Shown here in pieces: positions 22,831 through 34,976 of a DNA stretch of 64,000 bases. The translations under genes were made by a program, and so were the position numbers. The stretch's first letter is position 1. Each line of letters opens with the position of its first letter. The notes beneath the pieces were generated by a model, which was not told where the DNA came from, made no database searches, and saw nothing but the letters and a program-made list of their open reading frames with translations. The stretch is from Colletes latitarsis (Eukaryota > Arthropoda > Insecta > Hymenoptera > Colletidae). The stretch is from the NCBI RefSeq assembly GCF_051014445.1, contig NW_027488370.1:496001-560000 (forward strand), given 5' to 3'.

Positions 22831-25800
22831 CAGACTCATACTTTCGCACACTTCACATACTCGTTGAACAGATCCTGGGTTATTTTCTGGTTTGGATCAC
22901 ATAGTAATGTGGTACCACACTGAATCAGTCGATTAAACCAGGTTTCGATCAATATTTTTGAGGATAACGCATGTTAGGTCTAGGATAGGTCGGGGTTTTT
23001 CACTCATCAGACTCATACTTTCGCATTCTTCACATACTTGTTGAACGGAACCTGGGTTTTTACTGGTTTGGATCACGTAGTAATGGTACCACACTGAAAC
23101 ATTCAATTAAACCTGGTCTTGATAAATATTTTAGAGGATAACGCATGTTAGGTCTGGGTTAGGTCTAGGATTTGCCCTCATCAGGCTCATACTTTCGCAT
23201 ATTTCTCATACTTCATGGCTAGATCCTGGGCTGTTTCTGGATTGTATCACGTAGTAATGTGGTACCACGCTGAAACAGTCAATTAAACCTGGTTTCGTTC
23301 AATATTTTAGAGGATAACGCAAGTTAGGTCTGGGATAGGTCTGGGATTTGCCCTCATCAGGCTCATACTTTCGCGTTTTTCACATACATGTTGAACAGAT
23401 CCTGGGTTTTTTCCGGTTTCGGTCACGTAGTAGTGTGGTACCACACTGAAACAGTCCATTAAACCTGGTTTGGATCAATATTTTAGAGGATAACGCATGT
23501 TAGGTCTAGGTTAGGTCTGGGATTTGCCCTCAACAGACTCATACTTTCGCACACTTCACATACTCGTTGAACAGATCCTGCGTTATTTTCTGGTTTGGAA
23601 CACATAATAATGCGGTACCACACTGAATCAGTCGATTAAACCAGGTTTCGATCAATATTCTTGAGGATAACGCATGTTAGGTCTAGGATAGGCCTGGGAT
23701 TTTCACTCATCAGACTCATACTTTCGCATTCTTCACATACTTGTTGAACGGATCCTGGGTTTTTTCTGGTTTGGATCACGTAGTAATGTGGGACCACACT
23801 GAAACAGTCAATTAAACCTGGTTTCGATCAATATTTTAGAGAATAATTCATGTTAGGTCTAGGTTAGGTCTGCGATTTGCTCCCATCAGGCTCATTCTTT
23901 CGCACACTTCACATACTCGTTGAACGGATCCTGTGTTTTCTCTGGTTTGGAACACATATTAATGCGGTACCACACTGAATCAGTCGATTAAACCAGGTTT
24001 CGATCAATATTTTTGAGGATAACGCATGTTAGGTCTAGGATAGGCCTGGGATTTTCACACATCAGACTCATACTTTCGCATTCTTCACATACTTGTTGAA
24101 CGAATCCTGGGTTTTTTCTGGTTTGGATCACGTAGTAATATGGTACCACACTGAAACAGTCGATTAAACCTGGTTTCGATTAATATTTTTGAGGATATCG
24201 CATGTTAGGTCTGGGACAGGTCTGGGATTTGCCCTCATCAGGCTCATACTTTCGCAGTTTTAACATGCATGTTGACCTGATCGAGGGTTTTTTCTGGTTT
24301 GGGTCACGTAGTAATGTGATACCACACTGAAACAGTGGGTTAAACCAGGTTTCGATCAATATTTTGGAGGATAACGCATGTTAGGTCTAGGTCAGGCCTG
24401 GGATTTTCACTCATCAGACTCATATTTTCGCATTCTTCACATACTTGTTGAACGGATCCTGGGTTTTTTCTGGTTTGGATCACGTAGTAATGTGGTACCA
24501 CACTGAAACAGTCGATTAAACCTGGTTTCGATCAATATTTTAGAGGATAACGCAAGTTAAGTCTGGGATTGGTCTGGGATTTGACCTCATCAGACACATA
24601 CTTTCGCACACTTCACATACTCGTTGAACAGATCCTGGGTTATTTTCTGGTTTGGATCACATAGTAATGTGGGACCACACTGGAACAGTCAATTAAACCT
24701 TGTTTCGATCAATATTTTAGAGGATAACGCATGTTAGGTCTAGGTTTGGCCGGGGATTTTCACTCATCAGGCTCATACTTTCGCATATTTCTCATACTTC
24801 ATGCCTAGATCCTGGGCTGTTTCTGGATTGTATCACATAGTAATGTGGTACCACGCTGAAACAGTCGATTAAACCTGGTTTCGATCAATATTTTAGAGGA
24901 TAACGCAAGTTAAGTCTGGGATAGGTCTGGGATTTGACCTCATCAGACTCATACTTTCGCAGTTTTTCACATACTTGTTGAACAGATCCTGGGTTTTTTC
25001 TGGTTTGGATCACGTAGTAGTGTGGTACCACACTGAAACAGTCCATTAAACCTGGTTGCGATCAATATTTTAGAGGATAACGCATGTTAGGTCTGGGTTA
25101 GGTCTAGGATTTGCCCTCATCAGGCTCATACTTTCGCATATTTCTCATACTTCATGGCTAGATCCTGGGCTATTTCTGGATTGCATCACGTAGTAATGTG
25201 GTACCACACTGAAACAGTCAATTAAACCTGGTTTTGATAAATATTTTAGAGAATAATTCATGTTAGGTCTAGGTTAGGCCCGGGATTTGCCCTCATCAGG
25301 GGCATCCTTTCGCAGTTTTAACATACATGTTGACCTGATCGAGGGTTTTTTCTGCTTTGGATCACGTAGCAAAGTGGTACCACACAGAAACAGTCCATTA
25401 AACCTGGTTTGGATCAATATCTTAGAAGATAACGCAAGTTAGGTCTGGCATAGGTCTGGAATTCGCCCTCATCAGACTCATACTTTCGCGTTTTTCACAT
25501 ACTTGTTGACCTGTACGAGGGTTTTTTCTGCTTTGGATCACGTAGTAAAGTGGAACCACACTGAAACAGTCCATTAAACCTGGTTTGGATCAATATTTTA
25601 GAGGATAACGCATGTTAGGTCTAGGTTAGCCCTGGGATTATCACTCATCAGACTCATACTTTCGCATTCTTCACATACTTGTTGAACGGATCCTGGGTTT
25701 TTTCTGGTTTGGATCACATAGTAATGTGGTACCACACTGAAACAGTCGATTAAACCAGGTTTCGATCAATATTTTTGAGGATAACGCATGTTAGGTCTAG

Positions 25801-27000
25801 GTTAGGCCTGGGATTTTCACTCATCAGACTCATACTTTCGCATTCTTCACATACTTGTTGAACGGATCCTGGGCTTTTTCTAAATTGGATCACGTAGTAA
25901 TGTGGGACCACACTGAAACAATCAATTAAACCTGGTCTTGATAAATATTTTAGAGGATAGCGCATGTTAGGTCTGGGATATGTCTGGGATTTGCCCTCAT
26001 CAGGCTCATACTTTCTCGTTTTTCACATACCTGTTGAACGGATCCTGGGTTTTCTCTGGTTTGGATCACATAGTAATGTGGTACCACACTGAAACGGTCA
26101 ATTAAACCTGGTTTCGATCAATATTTTAGAGGATAACGCAAGTTAGGTCTAGGTTAGGCCTGGGATTTTCACTCATCAGACTCATACTTTCGCATTCTTC
26201 ACATACTTGTTGAACGGATCCTGGGTTTTTACTGGTTTGGATCACGTAGTAATGTGGTACCACACTGAAACATTCAATTAAACCTGGTCTTGATAAATAT
26301 TTTAGAGGATAACGCATGTTAGGTCTGGGTAAGGTCTGGGATTTGCTCTCATCAGGCTCATTCTTTCGCAGATTTCTCATACTTCATGGCTAGATCCTGG
26401 ACTGTTTCTGGATTGTATCACGTAGTAATGTGGTACCACGCTGAAACAGTCGATTAAACCTGGTTTCGATCACTATTTTAGAGGATAACGCAAGTTAAGT
26501 CTGGGATAGGTCTGGGATTTGACCTCATCAGACTCATACTTTCGCACACTTCACATACTCGTTGAACAGATCCTGGGTTATTTTCTGGTTTGGATCACAT
26601 AGTAATGTGGTACCACACTGAAGCAGTCGATTAAACCAGGTTTCGATCAATATTTTAGAGGATAACGCAAGTTAGGTCTGGGATAGGTCTGGGATTTGAC
26701 CTCATCAGACTCATACTTTCGCATTCTTCACATACTTGTTGAACGGATCCTGGGTTTTTTCTGGTTTGGATCACGTAGTAATGTGGGACCACACAGAAAC
26801 AGTCAATTAAACCTGGTTTCGATCAATATTTTAGAGAATAATTCATGTTAGGTCTAGGTTAGGTCTGGGATTTACTCTCATCAGGCTCATTCTTTCGCAT
26901 ATTACTGATACTTGATGGCTAGATCCTGGGCTTTTTCTGGATTGGATCACGTAGTAATGTGGGACCACACTGAAACAATCAATTAAACCTGGTCTTGATA
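22830..27000 (+). repeat. Heterogeneous satellite block, 22.8-27.0 kb
   Basis: About 24 monomers. No single internal period longer than 176 bp stands out. Local oddities: a two-base shortening GTAGTAATGGTACCACAC (near 23085), CAGTGGGTTAAACCAGG (24333), TTGACCTGTACGAGGG (25505) and the first AACATGCATGTT (24262). The right part, from 26344, is copied at 30571 (offset 4227, 24 monomers). No gene was seen. Confidence 0.75.
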
Positions 27001-27905
27001 AATATTTTAGAGGATAACGCATGTTAGGTTTGGGTTAGGTCTAGGATTTGCCCTCATCGGGCTCATACTTTCGCATATTTCTCATACTTCATGGCTAGAT
27101 CCTGGGCTGTTTCTGGATTGTATCACGTAGTAATGTGGGACCACACTGAAACAATCAATTAAACCTGGTCTTGATAAATATTTTAGAGGATAGTGCATGT
27201 TAGGTCTGGGATAGGTCTGGGATTTGCCCTCATCAGACTCATACTTTCGCGTTTTTCACGTACTTGTTGAACTGATCCTGGGTTTTTTCTGGTTTCGATC
27301 ACGTAGTAATGTGGTACCACACTGAAACAGTCGATTAAACCTGGTTTCGATCCATATTTTAGAGGATAACGCAAGTTAGGTCTGGGATAGGTCTGGGATT
27401 TGACCTCATCAGACTCATACTTTCGCACACTTCACATACTCCTTGAACAGATCCTGGGTTATTTTCTGGATTGGATCACGTAGTAATGTGGTACCATCAC
27501 TGAAACAGTCAATTAAACCAGGTTTCGATCAATATTTTAGAGGATAACGCATGTTAGGTCTAGGTTAGGTCTGGGATTTTCACTCATCAGACTCATTCTT
27601 TCGCATTCTTCACATACTTGTCGAACGGATCCTGGTTTTTTTCTGGTTTGGATCACGTAGTAATGTGGTACCACACTGAAACAGTCGATTAAACCTGGTT
27701 TCGATCAATATTTTAGAGAATAATTCATGTTAGGTCTAGGTTAGGTCTGGGATTTGCTCTCATCAGGCTCATTCTTTCGCATATTTCTCATACTTCATGG
27801 CTAGATCCTGGGCTTTTTCTGGATTGTATCACGTAGTAATGTGGTACCACACTGAAACATTCAATTAAACCTGGTCTTGATAAATATTTTAGAGGATAAC
27901 GCATG

Positions 27906-27921
27906 TTAGGTTAGGGTTAGG
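27906..27921 (+). repeat. Telomere-like TTAGGTTAGGGTTAGG within a monomer
   Basis: In this monomer the usual TTAGGTCTGGGTTAGG has become TTAGG-TTAGGG-TTAGG, three consecutive telomere-type words. An identical copy lies at 32662-32677, 4756 bp downstream. Most monomers keep two TTAGG words 11 bp apart here. It could be a chance substitution in a G-rich patch; it is not a telomere. Confidence 0.55.
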
Positions 27922-29018
27922 TCTAGGATTTGCTCTCATCAGGCTCATTCTTTCGCAGATTTCTCATACTTCATGGCTAGATCCTGGACTGTTTCTGGAT
28001 TGTATCACGTAGTAATGTGGTACCACGCTGAAACAGTCGATTAAACCTGGTTTCGATCACTATTTTAGAGGATAACGCAAGTTAAGTCTGAGATAGGTCT
28101 GGGATTTGACCTCATCAGACTCATACTTTCGCGTTTTTCACATACTTGTTGAACAGATCCAGGGTTTTTTCTGGTTTGGATCACGTAGGAGTGTGGTACC
28201 ACACTGAAACAGTCCATTAAACCTGGTTGCCATCAATATCTTAGAGGATAACACATGCTAGGTCTGGATTAGGTCTAGGATTTGCCCTCATCAGGCTCAT
28301 TCTTTCGCATATTTCTCAAACTTGATGGCTAGATCCTGGGCTTTTTCAGGATTGTATCACGTAGTAATGTGGTACCACACTGAAACATTCAATTAAACCT
28401 GGTCTTGATAAATATTTCAGAGGATAACGCATGTTAGGTTTGGGTTAGGTCTAGGATTTGCCCTCATCAGACTCATACTTTCGTATTCTTCACATACTTG
28501 TTGAACGGATCCTGGGTTTTTTCTGGTTTGGATCACATAGTAATGTGGTACCACACTGAAACTTTCAATTAAACCTGGTCTTGATAAATATTTTAGAGAA
28601 TAACGCATGTTAGGTCTGGGTTAGGTCTAGGATTTGCCCTCATCAGGCTCATACTTTCGCATATTTCTCATACTCCATGGCTAGATCCTGGGCTATTTCT
28701 GGATTGGATCACGTAGTAAAGTGGTACCACACAGAAACGTTCAATGAAACCTGGTCTGGATAAATATTTTCGAGGATAACGCATGCTAGGTCAAGGTTAG
28801 GTCTAAGATTTGCACTCATCAGTCTCGCAGTTTCGCGTTTTTCACATACTTGTTGAACAGATCCTGGGTTTTTTCTGGCTTGGATCACGTAGTAATGTGG
28901 TACCACACTGAAACATTCAATTAAACCTGGTCTTGATAAATATTTTACAGGATAACGCATGCTAGGTCTGGGTTACGTCTGTGATTTGCCCTCATCAGGG
29001 TCATACTTTCGCAGTTTT

Positions 29019-29030
29019 AACATGCATGTT
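29019..29030. repeat. 12-bp palindrome AACATGCATGTT in a derived subtype E lineage
   Basis: The older D/E junction reads AACATACATGTT, which is not self-complementary. In a derived lineage one A to G change makes it AACATGCATGTT, a perfect palindrome. It is preceded by the marker TTACGTCTGTGATTTG in most copies. Copies occur at about 24262, 29019, 33775, 35298, 37585, 39875, 42872, 45518 and 50625. Several are linked by the duplication offsets described here (29019 to 33775 is 4756). The palindrome may be accidental; as a lineage marker it is clear. Confidence 0.6.
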
Positions 29031-29639
29031 GACCTGATCGAGGGTTTTCTTTGCTTTGGATAACGTAGTAATGTGGTACCACACTGAAACATTCAATTAA
29101 ACCTGGTCATGATAAATATTTTAGAGGATAACGCATGTTAGGTTTAGGTTAGGTCTAGGATTTGCCCTCATCAGACTCATACTTTCGCATTCTTCACATA
29201 CATGTTGAACGGATCCTGGGTTTTTTCTGGTTTGGATCACGTAGTAATGTGGGACCACACTGAAACAATCAATTAAACCTGGTCTTGATAAATATTTTAG
29301 AGGATAACGCATGTTAGGTCTGGGTTAGGTCTAGGATGTGCCCTCGTCAGGCTCATACTTTCGCATATTTCTCATACTTCATGGCTAGATCCTGGGCTAT
29401 TTCTGGATTGGATCACGTAGTAATGTGGTACCACACTGAAAGTGTCAATTAAACCTGGTTTCGCTCAATATTTTAGAGGTTAACGCAAGTTAGGTCTGGG
29501 ATAGGTCTGGGATTTGCCCTCATCAGGCTCAGACATTCGCGTTTTTCACATACTTGCTGAACAGATCCTTGGTTTTTTCAGGTTTGGGTCACGTAGTAGT
29601 GTGATGCCACACTGAAACAGTCGATTAAACCTGGTTTCG

Positions 29640-30016
29640 ATCAATATTTTTGAGGATAACGCATGTTAGGTCTGGGTTAGGCCGGGGAATTTCACTCATC
29701 AGACACATACTTTCGCATTCTTCACATACTTGTTGAACGGATCCTGGGTTTTTACTGGTTTGGATCACGTAGTAATGTGGTACCACACTGAAACATTCAA
29801 TTAAACCTGGTCTTGATAAATATTTTAGAGGATAACGCATGTTAGGTCTGGGTTAGGCCGGGGAATTTCTCTCATCAGACACATACTTTCGCATTCTTCA
29901 CATACTTGTTGAACGGATCCTGGGTTTTTACTGGTTTGGATCACGTAGTAATGTGGTACCACACTGAAACATTCAATTAAACCTGGTCTTGATAAATATT
30001 TTAGAGGATAACGCAT
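29640..30016 (+). repeat. Adjacent near-identical monomer pair (GGCCGGGGAATTTC)
   Basis: Two consecutive monomers both carry GGTTAGGCCGGGGAATTTC, CATCAGACACATACTTTCGC and GGGTTTTTACTGGTTTGG. They differ mainly at TTTCACTC/TTTCTCTC. The same pair occurs at about 34400-34770 and about 36105-36470. A one-monomer tandem duplication that was later carried inside larger duplications. Confidence 0.75.
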
Positions 30017-30122
30017 GTTAGGTCTGGGTAAGGTCTGGGATTTGCTCTCATCAGGCTCATTCTTTCGCAGATTTCTCATAATTCATGGCTAGATCCTGGA
30101 CTGTTTCTGGATTGTATCACGT

Positions 30123-31533
30123 AGTAATGTGGTACCACACTGAAGCAGTCGATTAAACCAGGTTTCGATCAATATTTTAGAGGATAACGCAAGTTAGGTC
30201 TGGGATAGGTCTGGGATTTGACCTCATCAGACTCATACTTTCGCATTCTTCACATACTTGTTGAACGGATCCTGGGTTTTTTCTGGTTTGGATCACGTAG
30301 TAATGTGGGACCACACTGAAACAGTCAATTAAACCTGGTTTCGATCAATATTTTAGAGAATAATTCATGTTAGGTCTAGGTTAGGTCTAGGATTTACTCT
30401 CATCAGGCTCATTCTTTCGCATATTACTGATACTTGATGGCTAGATCCTGGGCTTTTTCTGGATTGGATCACGTAGTAATGTGGGACCACACTGAAACAA
30501 TCAATTAAACCTGGTCTTGATAAATATTTTAGAGGATAACGCATGTTAGGTTTGGGTTAGGTCTAGGATTTGCTCTCATCAGGCTCATTCTTTCGCAGAT
30601 TTCTCATACTTCATGGCTAGATCCTGGACTGTTTCTGGATTGTATCACGTAGTAATGTGGTACCACGCTGAAACAGTCGATTAAACCTGGTTTCGATCAC
30701 TATTTTAGAGGATAACGCAAGTTAAGTCTGGGATAGGTCTGGGATTTGACCTCATCAGACTCATACTTTCGCACACTTCACATACTCGTTGAACAGATCC
30801 TGGGTTATTTTCTGGTTTGGATCACATAGTAATGTGGTACCACACTGAAGCAGTCGATTAAACCAGGTTTCGATCAATATTTTAGAGGATAACGCAAGTT
30901 AGGTCTGGGATAGGTCTGGGATTTGACCTCATCAGACTCATACTTTCGCATTCTTCACATACTTGTTGAACGGATCCTGGGTTTTTTCTGGTTTGGATCA
31001 CGTAGTAATGTGGGACCACACTGAAACAGTCAATTAAACCTGGTTTCGATCAATATTTTAGAGAATAATTCATGTTAGGTCTAGGTTAGGTCTAGGATTT
31101 ACTCTCATCAGGCTCATTCTTTCGCATATTACTGATACTTGATGGCTAGATCCTGGGCTTTTTCTGGATTGGATCACGTAGTAATGTGGGACCACACTGA
31201 AACAATCAATTAAACCTGGTCTTGATAAATATTTTAGAGGATAACGCATGTTAGGTTTGGGTTAGGTCTAGGATTTGCCCTCATCGGGCTCATACTTTCG
31301 CATATTTCTCATACTTCATGGCTAGATCCTGGGCTGTTTCTGGATTGTATCACGTAGTAATGTGGGACCACACTGAAACAATCAATTAAACCTGGTCTTG
31401 ATAAATATTTTAGAGGATAGCGCATGTTAGGTCTGGGATAGGTCTGGGATTTGCCCTCATCAGACTCATACTTTCGCACACTTCACATACTCATTGAACA
31501 GATCCTGGGTTATTTTCTGGTTTGGATCACATT
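30123..31533 (+). repeat. Four-monomer (705-bp) tandem HOR, two copies
   Basis: The segment starting at 30123 (AGTAATGTGGTACCACACTG then AAGCAGTCG) recurs at 30828, 705 bp later. Markers such as GATTTACTCTCATCAGG and GCATATTACTGATACTTG are at 30390 and 31095. The second copy equals 26601-27240 at an offset of 4227 bp. This run sits at the right end of the 4756-bp unit and separates the two large copies. Confidence 0.8.
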
Positions 31534-31755
31534 GTAATGTGGTACCACACTGAAACAGTCGATTAAACCAGGTTTCGATCAATACTTTTCAGGATAACGC
31601 ATGTTAGGTCTGGGTTAGGTCTAGGATTTGCTCTTGTCAGGCTCATACTTTCGCATATTTCTCATACTTCATGGCTAGATCCTGGGCTATTTCTGGATTG
31701 GATCACGTAGTAATGTGATACCACACTGAAACATTCAATTAAACCTGGTCTTGAG

Positions 31756-34700
31756 AAATATTTTAGAGGATAACGCATGTTAGGTTTGGGTTAGGTCTAG
31801 GATTTGCCCTCATCGGGCTCATACTTTCGCATATTTCTCATACTTCATGGCTAGATCCTGGGCTGTTTCTGGATTGTATCACGTAGTAATGTGGTACCAC
31901 GCTGAAATAGTCAATTAATCCTGGTTTCGATAAATATTTTAGAGGATAACGCATGTTAGGTCTGGGATAGGTCTGGGAATCGCCCTAATCAGGCTCATAC
32001 TTTCGCGTTTTTCACGTACTTGTTGAACTGATCCTGGGTTTTTTCTGGTTTCGATCACGTAGTAATGTGGTACCACACTGAAACAGTCGATTAAACCTGG
32101 TTTCGATCCATATTTTAGAGGATAACGCAAGTTAGGTCTGGGATAGGTCTGGGATTTGACCTCATCAGACTCATACTTTCGCACACTTCACATACTCCTT
32201 GAACAGATCCTGGGTTATTTTCTGGATTGGATCACGTAGTAATGTGGTACCATCACTGAAACAGTCAATTAAACCAGGTTTCGATCAATATTTTAGAGGA
32301 TAACGCATGTTAGGTCTAGGTTAGGTCTGGGATTTTCACTCATCAGACTCATTCTTTCGCATTCTTCACATACTTGTTGAACGGATCCTGGTTTTTTTCT
32401 GGTTTGGATCACGTAGTAATGTGGTACCACACTGAAACAGTCGATTAAACCTGGTTTCGATCAATATTTTAGAGAATAATTCATGTTAGGTCTAGGTTAG
32501 GTCTGGGATTTGCTCTCATCAGGCTCATTCTTTCGCATATTTCTCATACTTCATGGCTAGATCCTGGGCTTTTTCTGGATTGTATCACGTAGTAATGTGG
32601 TACCACACTGAAACATTCAATTAAACCTGGTCTTGATAAATATTTTAGAGGATAACGCATGTTAGGTTAGGGTTAGGTCTAGGATTTGCTCTCATCAGGC
32701 TCATTCTTTCGCAGATTTCTCATACTTCATGGCTAGATCCTGGACTGTTTCTGGATTGTATCACGTAGTAATGTGGTACCACGCTGAAACAGTCGATTAA
32801 ACCTGGTTTCGATCACTATTTTAGAGGATAACGCAAGTTAAGTCTGAGATAGGTCTGGGATTTGACCTCATCAGACTCATGCTTTCGCGTTTTTCACATA
32901 CTTGTTGAACAGATCCAGGGTTTTTTCTGGTTTGGATCACGTACGAGTGTGGTACCACACTGAAACAGTCCATTAAACCTGGTTGCCATCAATATCTTAG
33001 AGGATAACACATGCTAGGTCTGGATTAGGTCTAGGATTTGCCCTCATCAGGCTCATTCTTTCGCATATTTCTCAAACTTGATGGCTAGATCCTGGGCTTT
33101 TTCAGGATTGTATCACGTAGTAATGTGGTACCACACTGAAACATTCAATTAAACCTGGTCTTGATAAATATTTCAGAGGATAGCGCATGTTAGGTTTGGG
33201 TTAGGTCTAGGATTTGCCCTCATCAGACTCATACTTTCGCATTCTTCACATGCTTGTTGAACGGATCCTGGGTTTTTTCTGGTTTGGATCACATAGTAAT
33301 GTGGTACCACACTGAAACTTTCAATTAAACCTGGTCTTGATAAATATTTTAGAGAATAACGCATGTTAGGTCTGGGTTAGGTCTAGGATTTGCCCTCATC
33401 AGGCTCATACTTTCGCATATTTCTCATACTCCATGGCTAGATCCTGGGCTATTTCTGGATTGGATCACGTAGTAAAGTGGTACCACACAGAAACGTTCAA
33501 TGAAACCTGGTCTGGATAAATATTTTCGAGGATAACGCATGTTAGGTCAAGGTTAGGTCTAAGATTTGCACTCATCAGTCTCGCAGTTTCGCGTTTTTCA
33601 CATACTTGTTGAACAGATCCTGGGTTTTTTCTGGCTTGGATCACGTAGTAATGTGGTACCACACTGAAACATTCAATTAAACCTGGTCTTGATAAATATT
33701 TTACAGGATAACGCATGCTAGGTCTGGGTTACGTCTGTGATTTGCCCTCATCAGGGTCATACTTTCGCAGTTTTAACATGCATGTTGACCTGATCGAGGG
33801 TTTTCTTTGCTTTGGATAACGTAGTAATGTGGTACCACACTGAAACATTCAATTAAACCTGGTCTTGATAAATATTTTAGAGGATAACGCATGTTAGGTT
33901 TAGGTTAGGTCTAGGATTTGCCCTCATCAGACTCATACTTTCGCATTCTTCACATACATGTTGAACGGATCCTGGGTTTTTTCTGGTTTGGATCACGTAG
34001 TAATGTGGGACCACACTGAAACAATCAATTAAACCTGGTCTTGATAAATATTTTAGAGGATAACGCATGTTAGGTCTGGGTTAGGTCTAGGATGTGCCCT
34101 CGTCAGGCTCATACTCTCGCATATTTCTCATACTTCATGGCTAGATCCTGGGCTATTTCTGGATTGGATCACGTAGTAATGTGGTACCACACTGAAAGAG
34201 TCAATTAAACCTGGTTTCGCTCAATATTTTAGAGGTTAACGCAAGTTAGGTCTGGGATAGGTCTGGGATTTGCCCTCATCAGGCTCAGACTTTCGCGTTT
34301 TTCACATACTTGCTGAACAGATCCTTGGTTTTTTCAGGTTTGGGTCACGTAGTAGTGTGATGCCACACTGAAACAGTCGATTAAACCTGGTTTCGATCAA
34401 TATTTTTGAGGATAACGCATGTTAGGTCTGGGTTAGGCCGGGGAATTTCACTCATCAGACACATACTTTCGCATTCTTCACATACTTGTTGAACGGATCC
34501 TGGGTTTTTACTGGTTTGGATCACGTAGTAATGTGGTACCACACTGAAACATTCAATTAAACCTGGTCTTGATAAATATTTTAGAGGATAACGCATGTTA
34601 GGTCTGGGTTAGGCCGGGGAATTTCTCTCATCAGACACATACTTTCGCATTCTTCACATACTTGTTGAACGGATCCTGGGTTTTTACTGGTTTGGATCAC

Positions 34701-34891
34701 GTAGTAATGTGGTACCACACTGAAACATTCAATTAAACCTGGTCTTGATAAATATTTTAGAGGATAACGCATGTTAGGTCTGGGTAAGGTCTGGGATTTG
34801 CTCTCATCAGGCTCATTCTTTCGCAGATTTCTCATACTTCATGGCTAGATCCTGGACTGTTTCTGGATTGTATCACGTAGTAATGTGGTAC
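31756..34891 (+). repeat. 27-monomer (4756-bp) offset duplication, right copy
   Basis: Right-hand copy of 27000-30135. Similarity ends at about 34891, where this copy has GCTGAACCAGTCGATTAAAC while the left copy reads ACTGAAGCAGTCGATTAAAC. About 75 bp later the 61-bp deletion junction occurs (34967-34971). Confidence 0.87.
32662..32677 (+). repeat. Second telomere-like TTAGGTTAGGGTTAGG
   Basis: Identical to 27906-27921 and exactly 4756 bp away. It was carried by the larger duplication and did not arise independently. Confidence 0.6.
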
Positions 34892-34960
34892 CACGCTGAA
34901 CCAGTCGATTAAACCTGGTTTCGATCACTATTTTAGAGGATAACGCAAGTTAAGTCTGGG

Positions 34961-34976
34961 ATAGGTCTGGGCTATT
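34961..34976 (+). repeat. 61-bp deletion junction breaking monomer phase
   Basis: The normal path from GGTCTGGGATTTG to GATCCTGGGCTATTTC is missing: GGTCTGGG runs straight into CTATTTCTGGATTGG. The missing stretch is 61 bp. Landmarks on either side (34596 and 35239) are 643 bp apart, which is four monomers minus 61. The two edges share CTGGG, so a microhomology or slippage deletion is the simplest reading. Confidence 0.88.

Larger units (their letters stand above)
27000..30135 (+). repeat. 27-monomer (4756-bp) offset duplication, left copy
   Basis: Matches 31756-34891 at a constant offset of 4756 bp. Shared rare variants: CCTCATCGGGCTCATAC (27051/31807), TTTTTCACGTACTTG, GGTACCATCACTG, TTAGGTTAGGGTTAGG (27906/32662), GAACAGATCCAGGG, CTCCATGGCTAG, TCAGTCTCGCAGTTTCGCG and TTACGTCTGTGATTTGCC. 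Only scattered substitutions are visible between the copies, so the event looks recent. Confidence 0.88.

Noticed and set aside
27906..27921. A true interstitial telomere
   Set aside because: There are only three telomere-type words, embedded in a normal monomer and duplicated with it; no extended telomere array is present.
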